Of a stretch of DNA of 13,307 nucleotides, positions 1 to 7,472 are shown in pieces. The stretch comes from an uncultured Clostridia bacterium. GTDB lineage: Bacteria; Bacillota; Clostridia; UBA1381. Position 1 is the first letter of the stretch. Each line of letters begins with the position of its first letter. The stretch covers positions 1 to 13,307 of the forward strand of contig CAKSJU010000060.1 in assembly GCA_934463455.1 (NCBI GenBank). The letters run 5' to 3'. The notes beneath the pieces are model-generated. The model had not been told where the DNA came from. It did not search any database and saw only the letters and a program-made list of their open reading frames with translations. Position numbers and translations under genes: made by a program.

Positions 1-30
1 CTCCGAGCCTGCGGGAGCAAGTAACTCCAT
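1..30 (-). CDS. U32-family peptidase, N-terminal fragment (cut by window edge)
   Basis: Downstream of zapA on the minus strand an ATG at 28-30 opens a frame reading MELLAPAGSE before the window ends. The ELLAPAG string is the characteristic N-terminus of U32-family peptidase/collagenase-like proteins, a family that includes RNA- and cofactor-modifying members as well as presumed proteases. An AGGA sequence lies about 10 bases upstream of the ATG, giving a usable ribosome binding site. The start is 41 bases after the zapA stop, so the two are probably co-transcribed; zapA followed by a U32 gene is a gene order known in Clostridia. Only ten residues are visible, so the family call rests on this short motif plus the context; which U32 subgroup it is cannot be told. 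Confidence 0.72.
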   Translation of the reverse strand, partial: MELLAPAGSE

Positions 31-71
31 TTTTACCCATTCCTTTCCGAATAAGAAAGCCGAAATCAAAA

Positions 72-494
72 TTACATGGAATCCAGCATATCAAGCATTT
101 CTTTTTCTTTTGCCTCATATTCGCGTCTCAGCTTTTCCTCTGCCTTTTTACTTTCGTTTTTCATATTTTCCAATTCTTTTTCAAGTTTTTTTATTGTATT
201 TGTAGCTTTGGAAAGCTCTTTTGAATATTCAACCAACTGACTTCTGATTAGGTTTGTTTCCTTTTCCTCGGATTCGGACGGTTTTTTTAACTTTTCTTCA
301 AGCAATTCATCGCAGAAATTAAGAGCAGTCAAAACAGCAGCCGTATCATATGCCAGTTTCGGATTTTCGTTTTTGAGCTCCCGCATTTTTCGGTCTACCT
401 CTTTTGCGACTTTTTCTATATATTTACTTTTCTCATCGGAAACAAGGTTAAATCCTCTTCCCATTATGTCAACACGAACTCTTGTCCTGTCCAT
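72..494 (-). CDS. zapA: Cell division protein ZapA
   Basis: ZapA binds FtsZ in the cytoplasm and promotes bundling of FtsZ filaments in the Z-ring. The 140-residue product has the ZapA layout: an N-terminal beta-rich segment (RVRVDIMGRGFNLVSD, residues 5-20), an amphipathic helix with EKVAKEVDRKM, the family core motif AAVLTALNFCDELLEE at about 52-67, and a long charged C-terminal coiled coil from about residue 80 to the end, rich in Lys and Glu. The C-terminal extension makes it longer than minimal ZapA proteins (about 85-110 residues), which is common in Firmicutes. A start 45 bases upstream (539) is possible in frame, but it has no ribosome binding site, whereas the start at 494 has GGGAGGTG six bases before it. 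It is transcribed from its own promoter at 564-592 and probably together with the U32 peptidase gene. Confidence 0.93.
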   Translation of the reverse strand: MDRTRVRVDIMGRGFNLVSDEKSKYIEKVAKEVDRKMRELKNENPKLAYDTAAVLTALNFCDELLEEKLKKPSESEEKETNLIRSQLVEYSKELSKATNTIKKLEKELENMKNESKKAEEKLRREYEAKEKEMLDMLDSM

Positions 495-500
495 TTTTTT

Positions 501-508
501 CACCTCCC
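501..508 (-). promoter_or_regulatory. Ribosome binding site fixing the zapA start
   Basis: On the minus strand GGGAGGTG lies six bases before the ATG at 494. This near-perfect anti-16S match selects the shorter zapA product over the in-frame ATG at 539, which is preceded only by A-rich sequence. Confidence 0.85.
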
Positions 509-563
509 GAAAAACTATGTAAAGTGAATTACTTGTCATTTTTTGTCGACTTATATATAATTT

Positions 564-592
564 ATTATACTACGTTTTATGAAATAAATCAA
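564..592 (-). promoter_or_regulatory. Sigma-A promoter for zapA
   Basis: On the minus strand TTGATT (587-592) and a perfect TATAAT (564-569) are separated by 17 bases, a good housekeeping promoter. Transcription would begin near 557 and give a leader of about 60 bases before the zapA ATG at 494. It is divergent from the promoter at 673-701. The match is by sequence only. Confidence 0.75.
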
Positions 593-672
593 TAGATAAA
601 ATGTTAATTTTTATTATTTTTGTAAATATTGTAAAATAAATACCTTTACAGTATTTAAAATATCAAAAATAC

Positions 673-701
673 TTGTAAACTTTTATACTTTATGATATAA
701 T
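673..701 (+). promoter_or_regulatory. Sigma-A promoter for the MscS-family gene
   Basis: TTGTAA (673-678) and a perfect TATAAT (696-701) are separated by exactly 17 bases in an A+T-rich stretch. Transcription would start near 708, just before the hairpin cluster at 714-800, so the cluster would lie in a 5' leader of about 120 bases ahead of the TTG start at 829. Confidence 0.75.
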
Positions 702-713
702 TCAAATATAAAA

Positions 714-800
714 AAGCTTTTGATAAAAGCTCCGCCTGCGGGCGTAGGAATAAGGTGGCATTTTTGATTTTCCGTCATTGCGTTTTACGCAATTTCCTAC
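714..800. other. Structured hairpin cluster in the mscS leader (possible RNA element or dispersed repeat)
   Basis: Three perfect inverted repeats sit side by side. AGCTTTT/AAAAGCT is at 715-721 and 725-731. CGCC/GGCG is at 733-736 and 741-744 with a TGCG loop. GTAGGAA/TTCCTAC is at 744-750 and 794-800, and it encloses ATTGCGT/ACGCAAT (777-783 and 787-793). On the plus strand it would form most of the leader of the MscS-family mRNA, ending 15 bases before the ribosome binding site. Read on the minus strand the first hairpin is followed by a run of T, like a weak terminator. I do not recognise a named riboswitch class here. A mobile or dispersed palindromic repeat shared among related genomes is an equally good explanation. 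Confidence 0.55.
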
Positions 801-815
801 AAATTAAAAAGAAAC

Positions 816-820
816 GGAGG
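816..820 (+). promoter_or_regulatory. Ribosome binding site supporting a TTG start
   Basis: GGAGG ends eight bases before TTG at 829-831. No in-frame ATG fits this spacing, so the TTG is taken as the start of the MscS-family channel. Confidence 0.8.
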
Positions 821-828
821 AAAGCACA

Positions 829-1596
829 TTGGATTTTTTGTGGTCTAAAGAATTATGGTCTGCTGCAGCCGCAATATTGATAACTGTTCTTTTATGGCTT
901 GCAGTTAAAAAAATAACAAAAATATATATGCAAAAAGATGATATTTCCGGGAAGAAAACAACGAACATAAGCTTTATTGCAACTATAATAAAATATATTC
1001 TTCTTGTAATGCTTCTGATTACCATTCTCGAAATTTACGGAGTAAACGTTTCTTCGCTTATTGCAGGACTTGGAATTGCCGGCATTATCATAGGCTTTGC
1101 GCTCCAGGATATTTTAAAGGATTTAATTATGGGGACAAGTCTTGTTGTTGACAATTTCTTTTCCGTGGGCGATGTTGTAAAATACAAAAATATAAAGGGA
1201 AAGATTATATATTTCAATATAAAGGTAACAAAAATTCAAAGCATTGACACAGGAGCAATATGTACCGTCTGCAACAGAAATATTTCCGAAATAGAAAAGC
1301 TTCCCGATTATTTTTATCTATCCGTTCCCATGTCTTATGAAATAAGCGCACAAAAAAGCAGAGACATTCTTAAACAAATCTGTAAAAAAGCCGCCGAAAC
1401 CTCTCTCATAAAAAAATGTGAATTTTTGGGGACCGATGAATTTTGTGAAAGCTTAATCAATTATAAATTATGCGTACATTGCGACGCTTCAAAAGCTTAT
1501 TCGGCACGCCGTGCCGTTCTCGGCATTGTTCAGGATGTTTATACCGAAAATAACATTTCTGTTCCGTATAATAAGCTTGATGTAAAATTACTTTAA
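829..1596 (+). CDS. Small mechanosensitive channel, MscS family
   Basis: This 255-residue membrane protein should open under membrane tension and release solutes during osmotic downshock. Three hydrophobic segments lie at about 10-26, 48-70 and 75-105. The third is the Gly/Ala-rich pore-lining helix (SLIAGLGIAGIIIGFALQD), followed by the family motif FFSVGDVVKY at 111-120 that begins the cytoplasmic beta domain. The C-terminal alpha/beta part is complete. It starts with TTG, supported by GGAGG at 816-820. It stands alone on the plus strand with its own promoter and terminator. An oddity is seven cysteines in the cytoplasmic part (145, 148, 185, 197, 206, 215, 218), including two CxxC pairs; the first pair falls where MscS proteins usually carry an IPN-type motif. 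The family call is firm; the gating properties are not known. Confidence 0.9.
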   Translation: MDFLWSKELWSAAAAILITVLLWLAVKKITKIYMQKDDISGKKTTNISFIATIIKYILLVMLLITILEIYGVNVSSLIAGLGIAGIIIGFALQDILKDLIMGTSLVVDNFFSVGDVVKYKNIKGKIIYFNIKVTKIQSIDTGAICTVCNRNISEIEKLPDYFYLSVPMSYEISAQKSRDILKQICKKAAETSLIKKCEFLGTDEFCESLINYKLCVHCDASKAYSARRAVLGIVQDVYTENNISVPYNKLDVKLL

Positions 1597-1646
1597 AAAA
1601 TAAAAGCTCCGAGCAGGTAATATTTGCTCCGAGCTTTTGTTTTTTT
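1595..1646. terminator. Bidirectional Rho-independent terminator
   Basis: A 14-base arm (1602-1615) pairs with 1625-1638 except for one central C-C mismatch, around a 9-base loop. On the plus strand it is followed by G and seven T (1640-1646), terminating the MscS-family gene. On the minus strand it is followed by A and six T (1600-1595), terminating the alpha-mannosidase transcript. Convergent genes sharing one hairpin fit the spacing of 67 bases between their stop codons. Confidence 0.85.
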
Positions 1647-1663
1647 AGCGGGCCGCAAAAATA

Positions 1664-4600
1664 TCAGGTTTCTATAAGCAGTGTAACAATTTCATAGCAT
1701 CCTACATCTACCGAAGCACATTTTTCATTTTGTAAATCCGCTTCGTATATCGAATTTTCCGTTAAATCACAAACGCTTACTTTTTTTACAGTAAATCCAA
1801 AATTAACCGTACACTTGCTCTTTGTTCCCCATGCGTCATATAAGCGTACAATTATCCCTTTTCCATCCTCCGATTTTTTCACCGTATCGATAATTATATT
1901 TTCATTTTTCGATGATATAAAACTAAATTCCGGCGGCAGCGTACCCATGCCGTGCGCACAAACACATTCAAGCGGTTTATTAAATAAATATGCCTCCCGT
2001 ATAGTCCCTCCGCGTTTAACATTTCCTTTATGAGGATAGATTGAATACATAAATTCATGTCTGCCGCGGTCGGCGTCCTCGTTCGGATATGTTCCGCATT
2101 TAATCAGCGACAGGGTCATTTCTCCGCCCAATGCACTGTATCCGTATTTACAGTCGTTTAAAATACTTACTCCGTAGTCCTCTTCGGACAAATCGCCCCA
2201 TTTTTGCGCGCATACTTCAAATTTTGCTTTATCCCAACTTGTATTTTCATGTGCCGCACGTTCTATATTACCGAATTGAATATCGTATGTCGCCTTTGTT
2301 GTATGTATATCGGTCGGGAAAATTACTTTCAGCAAAACATGGTTTTCCTGCCAGTCAACGTCATATAAAACATCTATTCGCCTGCTCTTATCATATACGA
2401 TTATTTTCTGTGTTATCCGTGAATTAAAATAGTTTCTCTTTATCTCAAAACCTCCAAAGCCGTTTCCTCTGATAATTCTCTTTTCGGAAACGTCATTGAT
2501 TTCCCACTCTTTTTGTTTATAATAATCGGATATTTCCCAATTATCAAACTCCCGCGGATAGTCCTCGAAAACACTCAGCCTGTTAAAGCGTTTCCCCGCT
2601 TTTACAACCTCGCGCCCGTTTACTTTATCATACAAAGATACAATATTCATATCTTTATCAAATTTCAAAATATAATTGTTGCTTTCGATTTCCTGCTCAT
2701 CAACACGTACATTGCTGTCGGAAATATCGGATATATTTTCTTCCTCTGTAACTTTCCAGCCCATAGCCGGTATATTCCCGGCATAAAACACCTGTCCGTT
2801 ATATTGTGCATACCCCGACACTTCAAAGGAATTGGGATTATACACCAGTATGCCCGATTTTGATACATTGTGTGCAATATCGGCAAGCTTATCATCTTTT
2901 ATTTTTCCTACTTCGGCAATAAGTTTTTCATACTGAATTTTACTTTCATCATATACTTCACGTATGGAAGAGCCGGGTAAAATATCATGAAACTGGTTTA
3001 ACAAAAGCGTCTTCCAGCCGTCATTTAACCGGTCTTGCGGATATTCCTTATTTTGCATAAGCATATCAAATACCGAAACCGTTTCCGCCGACTGGCATAG
3101 AAATTCACACTTTCTGTTATACCTTTTATTAATTCCCATTGACGTATATGTTCCGCGGTGAAATTCAAGATAGATTTCCCCCGTCCATAAAGGTGTGCGT
3201 CCGCTTTGCTTACATATGTTTAAAAATTGCTTTTCATTTCTTTCCAAAAAGTCGCCCGCACGGCTCATTTGCGCTTTTGGCGTGCCGGGAATACCATATT
3301 CCAATCTTTTTTCCGTTTCAAGCATTTCTTCGGTCGGGCCTCCGCCTCCGTCTCCGAAACCAAAGGTCAAAAGTGTTTCATTGCTGTAATCTTTCTGCTG
3401 ATAATATTTCCACGTTCCCATATGCACAGACGGAGTAACTTGCCCGTTATATTCCATTAAATATCCGTTATCATCATTTTTATTCAGTTCACGCACCGTA
3501 AGAAAATATGAAAAAACTCGGCTTCCGTCAATTCCTTCCCACAAAAAGCTGTCATACGGCATTCTGTTCGATTCATTTCTGCTGATTTTTGCCGTTACGA
3601 ATTTATCTATTCCGCTTTTTTTCATGATTTGCGGTAATGCCGCATTATATCCGAACACATCCGGCAGCCACAAAATATGGCTGTCAATGCCGAATTCCTG
3701 CTTAAAAAACTTTTTCCCGTGTATAATTTGTCTTACAAGACTCTCTCCGGATGAAAGATTACAGTCGGCTTCGAGCCACATTGCTCCCTCTGCTTCCCAT
3801 CTTCCCTCGCGTATTTTCTCTTTTACTTTTTCGTAAATTTCCGGTGCTTCCTCTTTTAAATATTCATAAAGCTGCGGCTGTGACGACATAAAAAGGTATT
3901 CCGGATACCTTTCCATCAGCTTTAAAACCGTTGAATACGAACGCTGAACCTTTTCCCTTGTTTGCGCCAAGGTCCACAGCCACGCAACATCAATATGAGT
4001 ATGACCCACATAGCTGATTATTACATCATTTGTTCCGCACTCTTTTTCGTAAAATTCGGTTTTGATATATTCCTCGGCATTACTGACCGAGTCGAAAAAT
4101 ACGGCTTCATTTCTAAAGTCCACCAAATTGCATGCCTGTTCAAGACATTTTATTATTTTAATATGATTATAATCATCTTCATCCATGCACATAGCGGCGT
4201 CATAAGGAACTTTTAAATCATAGTACAGCTTTTTAATTTGATTGTTTACGGCAGCCAAATTAAGCATTATTTCCACTTTATCGCATATAGGCCCTGTATA
4301 AAAATAAATAAGAACATTATACTGTCTGTCACTTTCCAGATAAGCATATCGGTGATTTATGTCAAAGCCCTGAACTATTTTTCCGTTGAGATAGAGCAAT
4401 CCCTGCGGATTTTCCAAATCCCACGTTCCCATGCTCCCGGTTATCATTTCCAGCACTATATCTTCATTTTCCTCCGTGCGCGGAGTCTTTATCTCACAGC
4501 TCAGCCAATAATGCCTGTCTCTGCCTTCTACAAAATCCCCTCTTTTTAAGCTTTTCCAATTTGCGTCAATATCGGGAAGCTCTGCGCTTTCCTTATATCC

Positions 4601-4705
4601 GCACTCAATGTACTTCACTTCCGAAATTTCACAAATATTTTTTTTCATGCGTGAGCCGATATTGTCTATTGTAATTCTGATTTTATCTTTTATAAATTTA
4701 TTCAT
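1664..4705 (-). CDS. Alpha-mannosidase, glycoside hydrolase family 38
   Basis: This retaining zinc-dependent enzyme removes alpha-linked mannose from oligosaccharides. In the 1013-residue product the catalytic domain begins near residue 230 with GHTHIDVAWLW, giving zinc ligands His237 and Asp239. WLPDVFGY supplies the nucleophile Asp349, and NQFHDILPG supplies the zinc ligand His573. A glycine-rich GFGDGGGGPTE segment (about 449-459) is typical of the family. Residues 1-220 form an accessory beta domain, and residues after about 620 the usual C-terminal beta-sandwich region. There is no signal peptide, so it should act in the cytoplasm on imported sugars. An in-frame start at 4768 would overlap the stem-loop at 4747-4788 and lacks a ribosome binding site. 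It is the last gene of the cluster and ends at a shared terminator. All catalytic residues are present. The linkage it prefers cannot be told from sequence. Confidence 0.93.
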   Translation of the reverse strand: MNKFIKDKIRITIDNIGSRMKKNICEISEVKYIECGYKESAELPDIDANWKSLKRGDFVEGRDRHYWLSCEIKTPRTEENEDIVLEMITGSMGTWDLENPQGLLYLNGKIVQGFDINHRYAYLESDRQYNVLIYFYTGPICDKVEIMLNLAAVNNQIKKLYYDLKVPYDAAMCMDEDDYNHIKIIKCLEQACNLVDFRNEAVFFDSVSNAEEYIKTEFYEKECGTNDVIISYVGHTHIDVAWLWTLAQTREKVQRSYSTVLKLMERYPEYLFMSSQPQLYEYLKEEAPEIYEKVKEKIREGRWEAEGAMWLEADCNLSSGESLVRQIIHGKKFFKQEFGIDSHILWLPDVFGYNAALPQIMKKSGIDKFVTAKISRNESNRMPYDSFLWEGIDGSRVFSYFLTVRELNKNDDNGYLMEYNGQVTPSVHMGTWKYYQQKDYSNETLLTFGFGDGGGGPTEEMLETEKRLEYGIPGTPKAQMSRAGDFLERNEKQFLNICKQSGRTPLWTGEIYLEFHRGTYTSMGINKRYNRKCEFLCQSAETVSVFDMLMQNKEYPQDRLNDGWKTLLLNQFHDILPGSSIREVYDESKIQYEKLIAEVGKIKDDKLADIAHNVSKSGILVYNPNSFEVSGYAQYNGQVFYAGNIPAMGWKVTEEENISDISDSNVRVDEQEIESNNYILKFDKDMNIVSLYDKVNGREVVKAGKRFNRLSVFEDYPREFDNWEISDYYKQKEWEINDVSEKRIIRGNGFGGFEIKRNYFNSRITQKIIVYDKSRRIDVLYDVDWQENHVLLKVIFPTDIHTTKATYDIQFGNIERAAHENTSWDKAKFEVCAQKWGDLSEEDYGVSILNDCKYGYSALGGEMTLSLIKCGTYPNEDADRGRHEFMYSIYPHKGNVKRGGTIREAYLFNKPLECVCAHGMGTLPPEFSFISSKNENIIIDTVKKSEDGKGIIVRLYDAWGTKSKCTVNFGFTVKKVSVCDLTENSIYEADLQNEKCASVDVGCYEIVTLLIET

Positions 4706-4710
4706 GTATT

Positions 4711-4717
4711 TCCTCCC
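4711..4717 (-). promoter_or_regulatory. Ribosome binding site fixing the GH38 start
   Basis: On the minus strand GGGAGGA precedes the ATG at 4703-4705 by five bases. This favours the 1013-residue product over the 21-residue-longer reading from 4768. Confidence 0.85.
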
Positions 4718-4739
4718 AAATGCAATTAAGCTTTTAAAG

Positions 4740-4810
4740 CACAGCAAGGAGCTGCAGCAAAAATGCAATAATTTTTGCTGTGGCTCCTTTTAGGGTCTTT
4801 GCTCCGACCC
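4740..4810 (-). other. Two intercistronic stem-loops before the GH38 gene
   Basis: In the 115-base gap between the 877-residue SLH protein gene and the GH38 gene, GGGTC/GACCC (4793-4797 and 4806-4810) makes a small hairpin. A longer one pairs 4747-4752 with 4783-4788 and 4755-4763 with 4772-4780 around an 8-base loop, with a 2x2 internal mismatch. On the minus strand no T-run follows, so it is not a standard terminator; it may stabilise or process the mRNA, or attenuate transcription. Bases 4740-4747 can also pair with 4775-4782, competing with the long stem. Confidence 0.6.
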
Positions 4811-4820
4811 GTTATTGCTT

Positions 4821-7454
4821 TTATCTTTTTATAACCCACACACACCTCGGCTCGGTATAATGTGTAAAGACAATGACCTTGTCATAGTTGCCGACAGATA
4901 TTTTTTTTGTAATAATGTCGTTTACATCTCCGACAGCAATACTGTTTTTCTTTTTCGCCGGATCAAAAATCAATACGCATGTAATAGTGCTTGCTTTATA
5001 AAACTCGGGATAATCGTCATCCCAGTTATTCAGCTGCATTACTCCGTCACGAATATCCTTTGCATAACCGACTACATACCTTTCGGCATTACCTTCATCA
5101 AATTTATAATTAGTTGCGGCTGTTTCGGAAACTATGCCTCCGCCTCCCGCCGAATAAATAAGCTTATAATCTACAATTTTATTTTCACTGTCTCTTTCAA
5201 ATCTTACAATATCTCCTTTTTGCAAAAGCTGTGATACATCACCCTTCAGCCTTGTGGACGTATAGTACTCAACCGCAGTGCTTTGCACATATCCGTTAAT
5301 TTTATATACCTCTTCGTCATTATCATTAACGCTTCGATTTATATCACTTATAATAACAGGGGCATCCGCAGACGAGGCAGTAAATCCGTTTACATTGTAG
5401 GCTACAATCGCGTCACAAAAAAAGTCATCACTGCCGCAGCTGTAGCCTTCGAATTTACCTGCAACATTTCCTGCCATTGCATTCAAAGTCTTTACGTTAA
5501 AAGCGTCGTTCGAAGCCGTTTCCATATCTTCTGCTTTCGGCACATAGAATATCGGAATATCCTCGCTCCTCGGAACTATCTCACCATCTAAGACATTGGA
5601 TTTTGTATTCCTTTTGAAGATTTTAGAATACGATCTGTATATAAAATCCCCCGCTGTACGTCTTAGTAAAGTATTACTGTTGCTGCTTGCGGAAGTGGTT
5701 GCTCCCTCATATGTCATCGCTCTGTCCTCCGGGAAATCAATCGCCGTTATTTTCGAGTCCTTTGTCATATATCTTATGAGCTGGCTGCCTTGAAATTTAC
5801 TTACCACATCCTCAAGCTTATGCTTTTCACCGTCTGTTCTGATTTTTTCATCGGTAATCAGATGTGTTTCAACCGCTCCGCTTTGATTTAAAATCTTGAG
5901 TTTAACCGCTTTTCTGTCCGTCTCATTGTCCTGATACGGCTTTGCCGTGATAACAAACGCGTACATCCACATGCCGTCGTTACTTCCTACTACCGCGCTG
6001 ATTTGATTTCTTGAATCAAAGTAAACCGTAACTTTTACACCCGTCCTGTTTTCCCATAATTTTTTATATGCTCTGACGTTCATACGGTATACTTTTCCGT
6101 CAATTGTAACATCGCTGTATTTTTCATTGGTTTTTACATCCTCAACCGTGCCGGTAAGGCTTTCATTGTTTATAAATACCTTTATTTTTTCTTTTTTACA
6201 GCGTTGTATTGTAACAAGCCTGTTATCTGAAAGCTGCGAAAAATCCGTTTCCATGCCGTTTTCGTCATAAATCGCATACTCTGCGTAATCCTCCAGACTT
6301 ACCGATGTTTCACCCGTTGACAAAGCATTTTTAAATGTTATGGTACTGTTGTCATTTACGATGCTTTCAATCCAGCCCGCATCATAGTCTTCAACAAACA
6401 AAACTTCATAATAACCGTCAGAGTCATTATCTATCATTGTTATGTCTCCGTAAGCAGGAATGAAATTCCTTACGTCATCACTTATTTCGCCGTTATATAC
6501 CAGTTCAACATTAGTGTCAATACGTGCCTTTTTTGTTTTTTCATTTTCATCCGTATATGTATAAATTCGATTGCTGTAATTTTCTACATCTTCGCCCGAA
6601 ACGGTAAGCTTAACATTATTTACGGGTGTGGCATATACAAAAGCATTTTCTTCATCATAATAGTATTTAACTCTGAATCCTACAAAATCTTCTGCTTTTT
6701 CGAATTTATTTTCATAAACGGTGCCATCGATAATGACATCATTCAAGCCTATGTGTTTATTTGTGATTTTTTTATCGCCTGCCGCTTGCAGTATACCCTC
6801 AGAGACTTTAAGTCCCATTCTCTCGGTCATGAATTTTTCGTCTTTTTCATAACTTACACTTTCGTTTAACTTTGCTTTTACAACCTCAACATCCATTAAA
6901 TTAACCAACATTTTTGCAGCAGAAGCTTTGGTTACTTTTCCGCTTGTATCAACATCCTTTGAAAGCTCTGTTTCCGCCGCCAATGCCATATAATTTTCTG
7001 GATATTCGCCGCTTGCTTTAGCTATCGCTCCGTACCCTGCGGCATTAAGCATCATAACATAAGCCTCCGGATAGGTTACAGTGTCGTCGGGTCTTGCATA
7101 CAAATCTCCGTCTCCTGACAAAACGCCGAGCTGATAGAGTCTTTCAATATTTGAAGCGGCATAATGATAGTTTTCCACATCATCAAAATACTTTTGCCCC
7201 GAGGCAATATTTGTATAATCCGCATCGCTTTTATAAAACAGCATTTTGCTGAGCATCTGCATAAAATCAACTCTTGATAATTCTTTTTCCGAATTATCGT
7301 TTTTCATAATGCCGAGAGTTTCCAGTAAATCCGCTTCATAGCCGATTTTAACATTCATTTCTTCGATTTTTGCCGCCGCGGCATTGCCTGCCGCAAGCAC
7401 AACTGCAAGAACAATCGATAATGCGGCGTGTCCGATTTTATTTCTGTTTAGCAT
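4821..7454 (-). CDS. Secreted protein with divergent N-terminal SLH repeats and a large beta-rich body
   Basis: The 877-residue product has a signal peptide (hydrophobic core about 10-22, cleavage probably after an Ala-rich stretch near 28). Three weak SLH-like repeats follow at about 38-75, 88-142 and 152-190; the second is clearest (YFDDVENYHYAASNIERLYQLG, then GVLSGDGDLYARPDDTVTYPEA). SLH repeats bind pyruvylated cell-wall polymers, so it is probably cell-surface attached. From about residue 230 to the end it is rich in short beta-strand modules such as DGKVYRM and GDIVRFERD, plus a DNDSDG calcium-binding-like loop at 342-347. I see no catalytic motif. The ribosome binding site GGGAGGAG ends nine bases before the start and lies in the 18-base gap after the preceding gene, so they are co-transcribed. 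Large SLH proteins of this shape occur in fibre-degrading Clostridia; the function of the body is unknown. It may be structural or glycan-binding. Confidence 0.82.
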   Translation of the reverse strand: MLNRNKIGHAALSIVLAVVLAAGNAAAAKIEEMNVKIGYEADLLETLGIMKNDNSEKELSRVDFMQMLSKMLFYKSDADYTNIASGQKYFDDVENYHYAASNIERLYQLGVLSGDGDLYARPDDTVTYPEAYVMMLNAAGYGAIAKASGEYPENYMALAAETELSKDVDTSGKVTKASAAKMLVNLMDVEVVKAKLNESVSYEKDEKFMTERMGLKVSEGILQAAGDKKITNKHIGLNDVIIDGTVYENKFEKAEDFVGFRVKYYYDEENAFVYATPVNNVKLTVSGEDVENYSNRIYTYTDENEKTKKARIDTNVELVYNGEISDDVRNFIPAYGDITMIDNDSDGYYEVLFVEDYDAGWIESIVNDNSTITFKNALSTGETSVSLEDYAEYAIYDENGMETDFSQLSDNRLVTIQRCKKEKIKVFINNESLTGTVEDVKTNEKYSDVTIDGKVYRMNVRAYKKLWENRTGVKVTVYFDSRNQISAVVGSNDGMWMYAFVITAKPYQDNETDRKAVKLKILNQSGAVETHLITDEKIRTDGEKHKLEDVVSKFQGSQLIRYMTKDSKITAIDFPEDRAMTYEGATTSASSNSNTLLRRTAGDFIYRSYSKIFKRNTKSNVLDGEIVPRSEDIPIFYVPKAEDMETASNDAFNVKTLNAMAGNVAGKFEGYSCGSDDFFCDAIVAYNVNGFTASSADAPVIISDINRSVNDNDEEVYKINGYVQSTAVEYYTSTRLKGDVSQLLQKGDIVRFERDSENKIVDYKLIYSAGGGGIVSETAATNYKFDEGNAERYVVGYAKDIRDGVMQLNNWDDDYPEFYKASTITCVLIFDPAKKKNSIAVGDVNDIITKKISVGNYDKVIVFTHYTEPRCVWVIKR

Positions 7455-7472
7455 AAATGTTTTCTCCTCCCA

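Noticed and set aside
1..21. Inverted-repeat-like GCTCC/GGGAGC at the left edge, resembling a terminator
   Set aside because: It falls inside the start of the U32 peptidase frame, has no T-run, and is explained by coding sequence.
495..539. Longer zapA start at 539 adding 15 residues
   Set aside because: No ribosome binding site precedes it, the extra residues do not resemble ZapA, and the start at 494 has GGGAGGTG at ideal spacing.
804..1025. Minus-strand frame antisense to the MscS-family gene start
   Set aside because: It is a shadow of the real gene: hydrophobic low-complexity residues, no ribosome binding site, no recognisable domain.
4706..4760. Possible promoter just before the GH38 gene (TTGCTG with TTAAAA on the minus strand)
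   Set aside because: The -10 match is poor and the elements fall within the stem-loop; the evidence is too weak to annotate.
4706..4768. Longer GH38 start at 4768 adding 21 residues, including two adjacent cysteines and hydrophobic residues that could pass for a signal peptide
   Set aside because: The codons overlap the intercistronic stem-loop and lack a ribosome binding site, while the ATG at 4705 has GGGAGGA five bases upstream.
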